Source of the DNA: an uncultured Verrucomicrobiota bacterium
Lineage (GTDB): Bacteria; Verrucomicrobiota; Verrucomicrobiia; Opitutales; Opitutaceae
Length of the DNA stretch: 64,000 nt
Direction: 5' to 3'
NCBI GenBank assembly: GCA_903898675.1
Contig: CAIUGM010000008.1
Coordinates: forward strand, 94,621-158,620
In this document: positions 35,865-44,016 of the stretch, in pieces
Position numbering within the stretch: position 1 is the stretch's first letter
Layout: the number at the start of each line of letters is the position of its first letter
The notes under the pieces: model-generated
The model's database searches: none
Seen by the model: only the letters and a program-made list of their open reading frames with translations
Told to the model about the DNA's origin: nothing
Program-made: the position numbers and the translations under genes

Positions 35865-37340
35865 ATGCCGACTACCCCCGATCGTCAGTCCCGTGAGGTT
35901 TTGAAACGCATCGCCCACCGGGTGATGCTCGAACGGGGGCTCGACCCGGATTTTTCCCCGGGGGCGCTGACTGAACTCAGCGCGATCAAGGGACCGGCGG
36001 CGCCCGGCGCCAAGGGGGTCCGCGATCTGCGCGGGCTGTTGTGGTGCTCCATCGACAACGACGATTCCCGCGACCTCGATCAGCTGTCCGTCGCCGAGGC
36101 GCTGCCGGACGCCGCCGTCAAGCTGCTCGTGGCCGTGGCCGATGTCGCCGCGCTGGTCCGGCAGGGCTCACCGATCGACGCGCACGCGCGGAAGAACACG
36201 ACGTCCGTCTACACCGCGGGCGGCATCTTCCCCATGCTGCCGGAAAAGCTGTCCACCGACCTCACCTCGCTGGGTTTTGGCGTCGACCGCCAGGCCATCG
36301 TGATCGAGATGATCTTCGCCCGCGACGGTTCGCTGACCGCGTCCGACGTCTACGAGGCCACCGTACACAATAAGGCCAAGCTCGCCTACAACAGCGTCGC
36401 CGCCTGGCTCGAGGGCACCGGGCCCATGCCGGCCGCGATCGGCCCGGTCGCGGGGCTGGCCGAGAACATCAAACTGCAGGACGAAGTCGCCGAAAAGTTG
36501 CGTGCCCGCCGCCACAAGCGCGGCGCCCTCTCCCTCCAGACCATCGAGGCCCGGCCGGTGTTCGTGGGTGACATCCTGCACGACCTCACCGCGGAACAAA
36601 GCAACCGCGCAAAGAACCTGATCGAGGACCTGATGGTCGCGGCCAACGGGGTGGCCGCCCGCTTCCTTGCGGCAAAGAATTTCCCCTCCATCCGCCGGGT
36701 GGTCCGCACGCCCGAGAAGTGGGACCGGATCGTGGAGCTGGCCGCGGCGCGGAACGTGACCCTGCCCAACGAACCCGACGGTGCGGCGCTGGAGAATTTC
36801 CTGATCGCGGCCAAGGCCGAGGATCCCGTTTATTTTCCCGACCTTTCACTGACCATCATCAAGCTGATGGGCGCCGGCGAATATGTCATGGAGCTGCCCG
36901 GCAACCACGCCGCCGGCCACTTCGGCCTGGCGGTGAAGGACTATGCCCACTCGACCGCGCCCAACCGCCGGTTCCCCGACCTGCTGGCCCAGCGCCTGGT
37001 GAAGGCAGCCCTGGCCGGCCGGCCCGTGCCCTACGGCAACGAGGAACTGGCAATGCTCGCCGACCACTGCACGGAGCAGGAGGACGCGGCGAAGAAGGTG
37101 GAACGGCAGGTGGTTAAATCGGCCGCCGCGATGCTGCTGATTTCCAAGATCGGCCTGAAGTACGACGCCACGGTCACCGGTGCGTCGGAGAAGGGCGTCT
37201 GGGTCCGCCTCTTCCACCCGCCGGTGGAGGGAAAACTCCAGCGCGGGGGCGACGGCCTGCAGGTCGGCGACCGCCTGCGCGTCCAGCTGATCCACGCCGA
37301 CGTGGAGCGCGGGTACATTGATTTTGCGGCGACGAAGTGA
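35865..37340 (+). CDS. RNase II/R-type (RNB) exoribonuclease, short form
   Basis: 491 aa, shorter than RNase R (about 750-800) or RNase II (about 640). The RNB catalytic core is present: LLWCSIDNDDSRDLDQLSVA carries the Asp cluster that binds Mg2+. VADVAALVRQGSPIDAHARK and TTSVYTAGGIFPMLPEKLST follow, then later YAHSTAPNRRFPDLLAQRLV with the conserved H-S/T-P-.RR..D. N-terminal cold-shock domains are missing. The C-terminus ends in a short S1-like barrel (VTGASEKGVWVRLFHPPVEG...). It probably degrades RNA 3' to 5'. An alternative GTG start lies two codons upstream at 35859. Confidence 0.88.
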   Translation: MPTTPDRQSREVLKRIAHRVMLERGLDPDFSPGALTELSAIKGPAAPGAKGVRDLRGLLWCSIDNDDSRDLDQLSVAEALPDAAVKLLVAVADVAALVRQGSPIDAHARKNTTSVYTAGGIFPMLPEKLSTDLTSLGFGVDRQAIVIEMIFARDGSLTASDVYEATVHNKAKLAYNSVAAWLEGTGPMPAAIGPVAGLAENIKLQDEVAEKLRARRHKRGALSLQTIEARPVFVGDILHDLTAEQSNRAKNLIEDLMVAANGVAARFLAAKNFPSIRRVVRTPEKWDRIVELAAARNVTLPNEPDGAALENFLIAAKAEDPVYFPDLSLTIIKLMGAGEYVMELPGNHAAGHFGLAVKDYAHSTAPNRRFPDLLAQRLVKAALAGRPVPYGNEELAMLADHCTEQEDAAKKVERQVVKSAAAMLLISKIGLKYDATVTGASEKGVWVRLFHPPVEGKLQRGGDGLQVGDRLRVQLIHADVERGYIDFAATK

Positions 37341-37349
37341 CCTGCTCTT

Positions 37350-37401
37350 TGTAGCAGCCGTGGTAACACGGCTGGCCAGCGGTGTTACCACCGCTGCTAC
37401 A
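37350..37401. repeat. Twin-hairpin repeat with compensating base changes
   Basis: Bounded by TGTAGC and GCTACA. First hairpin AGCCGTG-GTAA-CACGGCT, second AGCGGTG-TTAC-CACCGCT. The two arms differ at paired positions so that each stem stays perfect. Downstream of the RNB exonuclease gene. Confidence 0.85.
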
Positions 37402-37440
37402 TTCAATCAGTTTTAAAATCCCCGATCTTCTCGCCTGCCA

Positions 37441-37460
37441 GCCATAGGCTTGGCGACGGC
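37441..37460. repeat. 20-bp dispersed motif, inverted copy
   Basis: GCCATAGGCTTGGCGACGGC, the exact reverse complement of 25376-25395. A 13-base partial copy (CCAAGCCTATGGC) lies at 6749-6761, at the end of the hybrid kinase gene. Confidence 0.8.
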
Positions 37461-37529
37461 TGGGGGCCGAGCCGGTTCCAGCCGCAAAACGCGTGACGCC
37501 GGCGCGCCGATCGCAACAATGCCGGCGCC

Positions 37530-39686
37530 ATGAATGCGATGATCGCCCACGCGCGCGACTACCTGGAACGGGAACGGCTGCAGCCGGACCTGAACCGCGC
37601 GGCGCGCGCCACCGTGGCGTTCATGGGGCCGCTGCTGGCCGCGCACTGGTGGCAGTTGCCGGTCGAGGCCTCCTTCGCCGCCCTGGCCGCGCAAAACATC
37701 GCGATCATCGACGTGCGCGGCTCCTACCCGCTCCGCTTCAGCCTCATGCTGGTCATGACCGCCGTCCTCGCCGGCGCCACCTGGCTCGGCAGCATCACCA
37801 GCACCGACCTGCCGCTCGCGCTTTGCGCCGTCGTGCTCCTCATGCTCGCGGGCGGGCTATGGCGCCACCTGAGCACGGAGTACGGCCCGTCGCTGGCCAT
37901 CTCCTCCGTGCTGCTCTTCCTCATCGCGCTGGCCCACCGCGACACCGCCCTGATCGCGAGCCGGCATTTCCTCGCCGTCCTCGCCGGCGGACTCTGGGGC
38001 GTGCTGGTGCAGGTGGCCCTGTGGCCGTTCCGCGCGCAGCATCCGATGCGCCGCACGGTCGCCGACAGCTGGCTGGCGTTGTCGGACCTGCTGGCGGCGA
38101 TGGCCCCGGATGAAGCCGCCGGCGCGGACCAGCGCCACCGCCTGATCGCCGAGCGCCAGACGCTGCTGCGCACGGCGCTCGACCAGGCTTCCACGGCCAT
38201 TGCGGCGGCCACGGCCGGACGCACCCGGCCGCACCTGCGGCAACTCGACGAACTCAACTACGTGGCCGCCCGCCTCGCCACCCGGCTCGTCGCGTTCAAC
38301 TCCTCGCTGGAAACCTTGATGGAGCGCCCCGATTTTCCCGCGCTGGCGCCAAGCATCGAGCCGGTGCTCACCTCCCTGACCAACACGACCCGGACCATCG
38401 CCCTCACCGTCGTCTCCCGCCAGCCGTCGCATCTCGCCGCCAGCGAGGTCCGGCTGCTCCGGCTCGGCAACCTGCTGCAGGCGCTACAGGACCGCGTCGT
38501 CTCCCAGACCCGCCACGCCGCCGATGGCACGCAACTGCAACTCGTGCTCCACCAGATCGGCACCCTGCTGCCCGCCGCCGGCCAGGCGCTCCGCGCGACG
38601 GTCGAACGGGCGGGCGAGCATGCCGCGTTTTCACTCGAGCTCTTCGACCTGAAGACGTGGACGCTGCGCCCGCTGGCCTCCGCCCTCAACCTGCAATGGC
38701 GGCCTGACAGCACGCTGCTGCGTTTCATCGCCCGCGCCACGGTGCTCCAGCTCATCGGCGTCGCGGTATTCAAATACTTCGACCTGGCCCGCGGTTACTG
38801 GCTGCCGCTGACCACGCTGGTGGTGCTCCAACCGGACTATGGCGCCACGCGGCTGCGCGCCGTCCAGCGCGTGCTGGGTACGCTGGGCGGCAGCCTGGCC
38901 GCCAGTTTTCTCCTCTGGCTCTCTTTGCCGTCCGCCGTGCTGCTCGCCGCCCTGGCGGCCACGATGTTCGGCTTCGCGTTCTGGCTGAAGCGCAACTACC
39001 CCGTCGCGGTCTTCTTCATCACGCTCTTCGTCGTCCTCATCACCGAGGTGTCCTCCAAGGTGACGATCGCCTTCACCCTCGAGCGCCTGGCCGCCACGGC
39101 GGCCGGCGGGCTGCTTGCGCTCCTCGCAGCCCAGCTCTTCTGGCCGGTGTGGGAGCGGCAGCGTTTCCCGGCCCTGCTGGCCACCGCGCTGCGGGCCAAC
39201 CGCGACTTCCTGCGGGTCGTCGGCGATCGGATCGCCACCGGCGGGAGTTACGACCCGACCGCCATCGCCAGCAAGCGCGCGGCCGAGATCGCCAACAGCA
39301 TGGTGTTTTCCTCGCTGCAGCGGATGTCCGGCGACCCGAAAAACCAGCAGGAGGATTTGGAAAAGGCGGCCTCCCTCGCCAACGGCAACCAGTGCCTCAC
39401 GCGGTCGCTCACCGTGGTCGCCCTGCACCTGTCGCCCGGCCAGCCGCTGCAGCGGCCCGAACTGGCCAGCTTCATCCGCACGGCGGGCGAAACCGTGGAG
39501 GCGCTCACCACCGCGGCGGAAACGACGCCCGCCGACAAGGCGCGCTTTGCCACGCTGCGCGCGAGCCTGGATGAACTTTCCCTGCCCGCGCCCGCGCGGA
39601 CGGCCTCGCCGCTGGAGCACTCCGTCTACAGCCAGTTCGCCCGCTGCAGCACCGAGCTGAGCGCCATGCTGCTGGCGGCGGGGTGA
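37530..39686 (+). CDS. FUSC/YccS-family inner-membrane protein
   Basis: 718 aa with two groups of about four to six transmembrane helices (roughly residues 20-170 and 385-560), each followed by a long cytoplasmic helical region. This is the duplicated layout of FUSC proteins (YccS, AaeB-like), proposed efflux or aromatic-acid export components. Typical pieces: AARATVAFMGPLLAAHWWQL, LAISSVLLFLIALAHRDTAL, GYWLPLTTLVVLQPDYGATR and LKRNYPVAVFFITLFVVLIT. The R.lGT..G motif appears as RVLGTLGGSLAAS. There is no membrane-fusion partner nearby, so the transported compound is unknown. Confidence 0.85.
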   Translation: MNAMIAHARDYLERERLQPDLNRAARATVAFMGPLLAAHWWQLPVEASFAALAAQNIAIIDVRGSYPLRFSLMLVMTAVLAGATWLGSITSTDLPLALCAVVLLMLAGGLWRHLSTEYGPSLAISSVLLFLIALAHRDTALIASRHFLAVLAGGLWGVLVQVALWPFRAQHPMRRTVADSWLALSDLLAAMAPDEAAGADQRHRLIAERQTLLRTALDQASTAIAAATAGRTRPHLRQLDELNYVAARLATRLVAFNSSLETLMERPDFPALAPSIEPVLTSLTNTTRTIALTVVSRQPSHLAASEVRLLRLGNLLQALQDRVVSQTRHAADGTQLQLVLHQIGTLLPAAGQALRATVERAGEHAAFSLELFDLKTWTLRPLASALNLQWRPDSTLLRFIARATVLQLIGVAVFKYFDLARGYWLPLTTLVVLQPDYGATRLRAVQRVLGTLGGSLAASFLLWLSLPSAVLLAALAATMFGFAFWLKRNYPVAVFFITLFVVLITEVSSKVTIAFTLERLAATAAGGLLALLAAQLFWPVWERQRFPALLATALRANRDFLRVVGDRIATGGSYDPTAIASKRAAEIANSMVFSSLQRMSGDPKNQQEDLEKAASLANGNQCLTRSLTVVALHLSPGQPLQRPELASFIRTAGETVEALTTAAETTPADKARFATLRASLDELSLPAPARTASPLEHSVYSQFARCSTELSAMLLAAG

Positions 39687-39704
39687 CGAAGCGGTTGCCC
39701 AGAG

Positions 39705-39793
39705 TGTAGCCGCGTTGGAGCACAGCGACAACGTGGTGCGCCCGGACCACGCTTTCGTCCCCGACTCAAGCGCGGCTACCGGAATATTAAACC
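39705..39793. repeat. TGTAGCCGCGTTGGAG palindromic repeat, copy 2
   Basis: Second copy of the element at 27033-27124, again between convergent genes (FUSC and LysE) and again ending a few bases before a minus-strand stop codon. Arms TGTAGCCGCGTTGGAG and CTCAAGCGCGGCTACC are unchanged. Confidence 0.85.
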
Positions 39794-39797
39794 CACC

Positions 39798-40427
39798 CTA
39801 GCGCAGCGACGCGAACGCCAGGCTCAGCGCAAAGGCGATAAACACGACGCCCAGCACCCGGTCGATCCAGTGGCCGTGACGGAGAAACCGGCTCCGCACC
39901 TCGGGCTTGGTGAAGACGACCGACACAAAGCAAAACCACGCCATGGTCACCACGGTCATCCACAGGCCATACCCGACCTGGATCAGCTTCGGGGTCGACG
40001 GGCTCACGCGCAGCACAAACAGGGCGATGAAGAAAAGCGCCACCTTGGGATTGAGGACGTTGACCAGGAAGCCCGTCGTCCAGGCGGCCCCGCCCGTGGG
40101 CGCGGCGCCGACCGCGGCGAGGTTGAGGTCACCCGGCCGCGGCCGGGTGCGGAGTGCCTGCACACCGATGTAGGCGAGATAGGCCGCCCCGAGGTATTGG
40201 ACCACGACGAGGGCCGGGCCGGAATGCCGCAGGAACAACCCGAGGCCGAGCAGGCAGTAGGTGATATGGACGGACAGCCCGACCCCGATGCCGAGGCTCG
40301 TCCAGATCGCGGTGCGCCGGCCGTACGTGAGGGACTGCTTGAGCACGATGGCGAAGTCGGGCCCCGGGCTGGCGACGGCCAAGGCGTGCGCCAGGGCAAC
40401 CACGAGAAACTCAGGCCAGTAGTTCAT
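39798..40427 (-). CDS. LysE/RhtB-family amino-acid exporter
   Basis: 209 aa with about six transmembrane helices. The N-terminal signature ALAVASPGPDFAIVLKQSLT (usual P.GP....) and GRRTAIWTSLGIGVGLSVHI identify the family. LGAAYLAYIGVQALRTRP and GFLVNVLNPKVALFFIALFV (usual G...NL.NPK...FF) complete it. Members export lysine, homoserine, threonine or related compounds by proton exchange; the substrate here is not predictable. It is a single gene, convergent with the FUSC gene. Confidence 0.9.
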   Translation of the reverse strand: MNYWPEFLVVALAHALAVASPGPDFAIVLKQSLTYGRRTAIWTSLGIGVGLSVHITYCLLGLGLFLRHSGPALVVVQYLGAAYLAYIGVQALRTRPRPGDLNLAAVGAAPTGGAAWTTGFLVNVLNPKVALFFIALFVLRVSPSTPKLIQVGYGLWMTVVTMAWFCFVSVVFTKPEVRSRFLRHGHWIDRVLGVVFIAFALSLAFASLR

Positions 40428-40450
40428 GGGGTGGATAAGCGGATCAGGGT

Positions 40451-40523
40451 TGTAGGGCCGGCGCTCGCCGCCGTGCCGGGTTAGCGTTCACCGAAAGGCG
40501 CGGCGGCAAGCGCCGGCCCTACA
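40451..40523. repeat. TGTAGGGCCGGCGCT-type repeat, copy 2 (complete)
   Basis: Left arm TGTAGGGCCGGCGCTCGCCG and right arm GCGGCAAGCGCCGGCCCTAC, ending in ACA, form a near-perfect inverted repeat. The left arm is shared with 22341-22404. Between the LysE gene and the pilB-type gene. Confidence 0.85.
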
Positions 40524-40545
40524 AGATCGGCAAACACACCCATCA

Positions 40546-42279
40546 TCACTTTGCCGGGCCGCGGAGTTCCATGTCCTGCGAGACGATGCTCAGCGCCTCG
40601 GCCATCGTGCTGAAGCCTTCCTTGACCTTGAGCATGCTGTCCTGGTGGAGCGTCTTCATGCCGCTCTTCATGCAGATGCGCTTCAGCTCGGCCGTCTCGG
40701 CCTCCTTGTTGATCGCCTCGACCAGCTCCTCGTTGTTGACGAGCAGCTCGTGGATGCCGACGCGGCCCTTGTAGCCGGTGTTGTTGCACTTCGGGCAGCC
40801 GGAGGGACTCGCCTTGTAAATCTGGCCGTGCCAGCCGATGGCGCGGTGCATGACCTCTTTCTCACGGCCCTCGGGCTCGTAGGCGACGCGGCAGACCTTG
40901 CAGACGCGGCGGATGAGGCGCTGGGAGCAGACGGCCACCAGCGAGGAGGAAATCATGAACGGCTCGATGCCCATGTCGGTGAGGCGGGCGACCGTGCTCG
41001 GGGCATCGTTGGTGTGCAGCGTGCTGATCAGCATGTGGCCGGTGAGCGCGGCCTCGACGGCGATGTTCGCCGTCTCCTTGTCGCGAATTTCGCCGACGAG
41101 GATGATGTCAGGGTCCTGCCGGAGGAAGGAGCGGAGGGCGGCGGCGAAAGTCAGGCCGATCTGCCGGTGCATCTGCATCTGGTTGATGCCGGCGAGCGTG
41201 TACTCGATCGGGTCCTCGGCGGTGCGGATGACGACGTCCGGCGTGTTGATCTCGTTGAGCGCCGAGTAGAGCGTCATCGACTTGCCGGAGCCCGTCGGGC
41301 CGCAGTGCAGGATCATGCCGTAGGGCTGGCGGATGCACTCGCGGTACTTGACGAGATTTTCCTCGCTGAAGCCCAGCGCAGGCAGCGGCAGCGTGGACTT
41401 CTGCTTGTCGAGGATACGCATGACCACGCCCTCGCCGTGATTGAGCGGCGCGGTGGAGACGCGCAGGTCGATGTCGATGTTCTTCTTGTTGTACTGCTTG
41501 AAAACGATACGGCCGTCCTGCGGCAGGCGGCGTTCCGCGATGTCGAGGTTGCACATGATCTTGATGCGGGCGACGAGGGCGCCGGCCACGCGGGCGGGGA
41601 GCCGCAGCTTTTCCTGGGTCAGGCCGTCGATGCGGTACCGGACCACGACTTCCTTCTCCCACGGCTCGATGTGAATGTCGGAGGTGCCGGCAAAGTAGGC
41701 GTCCTCGATGATGCGGTTGGCCAGCTGGATGATGGGCGCAGACTCCTCGTTCTCGAGGTCCTCGTCCTTGATATCGGTCTCGACCTCGTCGAACTGGGCG
41801 CCGAGCTGGTCGACCACGTCGGAGAACTGCACCTCGTCGTGCATCTGGTCCTTCTTGAGCTTTTCCCGGATGTCGGACTCGCGGCCCAGCAGCCGGATGA
41901 CGCGCTGGCCGGTCTTGTCCTGAATCTTGGTCGCGACCGTGGTGTCGAAGGGATTGGCGAAGGCCACCAGCAGGAAGTCCCCCACCTGCCCGACCGGCAA
42001 AATCATGTTCTTCTGGCAGAACTCCAGGTCGATCTTCTCAAACGTACTCGTGTGCACCCGGTAGCGGGCGACATTGAACGGCGCCAGGCCCAGCGCGCGG
42101 CACTTGGCCAGCAGCAGCTGGAACATCGTGATGCGGTGGTCCGCCTGCAAAATCTGGTCAAGCTGGTCGCCCGTCGGCTCGTCGGGCCGGGCCAGCAGCA
42201 CCGCCTTGTTCTCGGCGGTGAGTTTCCCCATCTCCTCGAGCTTGTCGATGATCTGCGTCTGTGTGCGTCCGAGCGGCAT
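40546..42279 (-). CDS. pilB: PilB/GspE-type secretion ATPase
   Basis: 577 aa. N-terminal MshEN-like region (residues about 1-150, with [20 protein letters not shown] and [11 protein letters not shown]), then the hexameric ATPase core. Walker A is [19 protein letters not shown]. The Asp box has [16 protein letters not shown], Walker [21 protein letters not shown] and the His box [17 protein letters not shown]. The four-Cys zinc site is CKVC...[19 protein letters not shown]. It powers type IV pilus or type II secretion assembly. Other pil or gsp genes are absent, so the system it serves is unknown. It lies 3 bases after the 213-aa gene, in an operon with obgE. Confidence 0.92.
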   Translation of the reverse strand: MPLGRTQTQIIDKLEEMGKLTAENKAVLLARPDEPTGDQLDQILQADHRITMFQLLLAKCRALGLAPFNVARYRVHTSTFEKIDLEFCQKNMILPVGQVGDFLLVAFANPFDTTVATKIQDKTGQRVIRLLGRESDIREKLKKDQMHDEVQFSDVVDQLGAQFDEVETDIKDEDLENEESAPIIQLANRIIEDAYFAGTSDIHIEPWEKEVVVRYRIDGLTQEKLRLPARVAGALVARIKIMCNLDIAERRLPQDGRIVFKQYNKKNIDIDLRVSTAPLNHGEGVVMRILDKQKSTLPLPALGFSEENLVKYRECIRQPYGMILHCGPTGSGKSMTLYSALNEINTPDVVIRTAEDPIEYTLAGINQMQMHRQIGLTFAAALRSFLRQDPDIILVGEIRDKETANIAVEAALTGHMLISTLHTNDAPSTVARLTDMGIEPFMISSSLVAVCSQRLIRRVCKVCRVAYEPEGREKEVMHRAIGWHGQIYKASPSGCPKCNNTGYKGRVGIHELLVNNEELVEAINKEAETAELKRICMKSGMKTLHQDSMLKVKEGFSTMAEALSIVSQDMELRGPAK

Positions 42280-42282
42280 GGG

Positions 42283-42924
42283 TCAGGTGGTCGGCGGCGG
42301 CGTGGGCGGGCTGCTGCCGTCGGCGGGAAAGGGCGTCTTGGTGCCGGGCGGGGGCGCGGGAAACGGCGCGGTGCTGCCCGGCGTCATGCTGAACGGCGCG
42401 CGGGTGCCGCCCTTGGCGATGCCGCCGCGCTTCGCGACCTCGGCCCGCTCGGCCTGCACGCGGTCGAGAAAATCCGCGATGATGTCCATGGTCGTCGCCT
42501 GCCAGATGATCTGGCCGCCCAGCGCCTTTTCCCAGTAGGCGCGGACCGCCGGGCTCAGGTAGTAGGCGGTGGCGACAAAATTAAAATCCTCCTCCTTGTC
42601 GAAGGGCACGCTCCAGGTCGCCCAGCAGGCGCCCAGGTCGAGGTCGCGCTTCACCTCCTCCGGCACATCGTAGCCGCGGAGGTCGATGACGCCCACGCCG
42701 TGGTCGTCCACCACATGGTGCAGCAGGTCCTCCTCGCGGAGCACCTTGGTCTCGTAGGCGAGGATGTTGAGCACCGAGCTGCGGCGCATGTCGCCCGTCG
42801 CGGCGATCTCGAGCAGCCGCTCGTTGGCCGCCTCGAGGTCCTCGAATTTCACGAGGTTGTGCTCGATCAGCGCCGAACCCAACAGGCGGTTGGACCGCAT
42901 CAACAATGGCCGGTGTTCCGACAT
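42283..42924 (-). CDS. GspE N-terminal-domain-like partner protein
   Basis: 213 aa. The first 130 residues (RSNRLLGSALIEHNLVKFED, ANERLLEI, SVLNILAYETKVLREEDLLH, VGVIDLRGYDVPEEV) resemble the N-terminal MshEN/GspE_N module of secretion ATPases. That module is normally fused to the ATPase and may bind c-di-GMP or partner proteins. Here it is a separate protein just upstream of the ATPase gene, with a three-base gap. The last 40 residues are a Pro/Gly/Thr-rich disordered tail. Domain assignment is by pattern only. Confidence 0.7.
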   Translation of the reverse strand: MSEHRPLLMRSNRLLGSALIEHNLVKFEDLEAANERLLEIAATGDMRRSSVLNILAYETKVLREEDLLHHVVDDHGVGVIDLRGYDVPEEVKRDLDLGACWATWSVPFDKEEDFNFVATAYYLSPAVRAYWEKALGGQIIWQATTMDIIADFLDRVQAERAEVAKRGGIAKGGTRAPFSMTPGSTAPFPAPPPGTKTPFPADGSSPPTPPPTT

Positions 42925-42931
42925 GTGACGG

Positions 42932-43972
42932 CTAAACTACTCCGGCCTTGGCCTTTGGCGATTTCTTTTCTTTCGGCCGCATCTTCTTCACGCGCTTCAG
43001 GATTTCCTTCTTGAGCTTCGGAATCCCGACCTCGGTCAGGCAGGAAATCGGGATGATTTCCACCTTGGCGTAGCGTTTCGCAAACTTCTTGAGGTTCACG
43101 ACCGCGCTGTCCTCGTCCATCTTGTTGGCCGCCACCAGCCGCGGCTTGTCGAGCAGCGCCGGGTCGTAAAGCTCCAGCTCCTTGAGCAGTTGCTTGTAGT
43201 CGTCGCGCGGGTCGCGGGTATCCGTGCCGGCCATGTCCAGAATGATGAGGAGCAGCTTGCAGCGCTCGAGGTGCTTCAGGAACCGGTGCCCGAGCCCCTT
43301 GCCGTCGCTCGCGCCGGCAATGAGCCCGGGGATGTCGGCCATGATGACGCGGTCGTAGTCCTCCGCGTAGTCGATGATGCCGATCTGCGGGTGGAGGGTC
43401 GTGAAGGGATACGGCGCCGTTTTCGGGCGGGCGTTGGTGATGAGGTTGGTGAGGGACGACTTCCCGGCGTTGGGGAAGCCCACGAGGCCGATGTCGGCAA
43501 TGCTCTTCAATTCGAGCCGGTAGATGCCCGTCTCGCCCGGTTCGCCCGGGCCGGTCTTGCGCGGGGACCGGTTGACCGACGACTTGAACTTCGTGTTGCC
43601 GAAGCCGCCCTTGCCGCCCTTGCAGAGCACGAACTCCTGGTGGTCTTCCAGGATCTCGGCCACGACCTCACCGGTCGCGACGTTGTAGGCCACGGTGCCC
43701 AGCGGCACGCGCAGGATGGCCGGCCGGCCCTCGCGGCCGTTGCAATCCTTGCCGAGGCCGTGCTCGCCGCGCTCGCCGTTCCAGTGGGGCTTGAACTTGA
43801 AATCGATGAGGTTGTTCTGGTCATCGTCGCCGCGCAGCACGACATCGCCGCCCTTGCCGCCGTCGCCGCCGTTCGGTCCGCCCCAAGGCTCGTATTTTTC
43901 GCGGCGGAAGCTGGCGCAACCGCGCCCGCCGTCACCCGCCCTGACCTTGACCGTTGTTTCGTCGATGAACAT
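42932..43972 (-). CDS. obgE: GTPase Obg
   Basis: 346 aa. N-terminal Gly-rich Obg fold (VKVRAGDGGRGCASFRREKY, GGDGGKGGDVVLRGDD) and G domain with G1 GFPNAGKSSLTNL, G2 Thr region PYPFTTLHPQIG, G3 ADIPGLIAGASDGKGLGHRF, G4 AANKMD and G5 ISCLTEVGI. Obg acts in 50S ribosome assembly and stress control. A basic tail replaces the acidic tail of E. coli. The start 43972 gives the canonical MFIDE. It follows ftsZ by 44 bases with a possible own promoter, and the pilB pair follows downstream. Confidence 0.96.
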   Translation of the reverse strand: MFIDETTVKVRAGDGGRGCASFRREKYEPWGGPNGGDGGKGGDVVLRGDDDQNNLIDFKFKPHWNGERGEHGLGKDCNGREGRPAILRVPLGTVAYNVATGEVVAEILEDHQEFVLCKGGKGGFGNTKFKSSVNRSPRKTGPGEPGETGIYRLELKSIADIGLVGFPNAGKSSLTNLITNARPKTAPYPFTTLHPQIGIIDYAEDYDRVIMADIPGLIAGASDGKGLGHRFLKHLERCKLLLIILDMAGTDTRDPRDDYKQLLKELELYDPALLDKPRLVAANKMDEDSAVVNLKKFAKRYAKVEIIPISCLTEVGIPKLKKEILKRVKKMRPKEKKSPKAKAGVV

Positions 43973-43977
43973 GGAGG

Positions 43978-44007
43978 CTAACACGCGCAAACCGCGTGAT
44001 ATGTCAA
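43978..44007 (-). promoter_or_regulatory. Possible obgE promoter, potentially leaderless
   Basis: Read leftward: TTGACA (44007-44002), 18 bases, then TGTTAG (43983-43978). A perfect CACGCG/CGCGTG hairpin lies in the spacer. Transcription would start at about the ATG (43972). Confidence 0.3.
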
Positions 44008-44016
44008 AGGGGTAAC

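Noticed and set aside
40645..43014. 789-codon open frame opposite the pilB-type gene
   Set aside because: Shadow of the secretion ATPase and its partner; repetitive Asp/Gly/Val/Arg composition.
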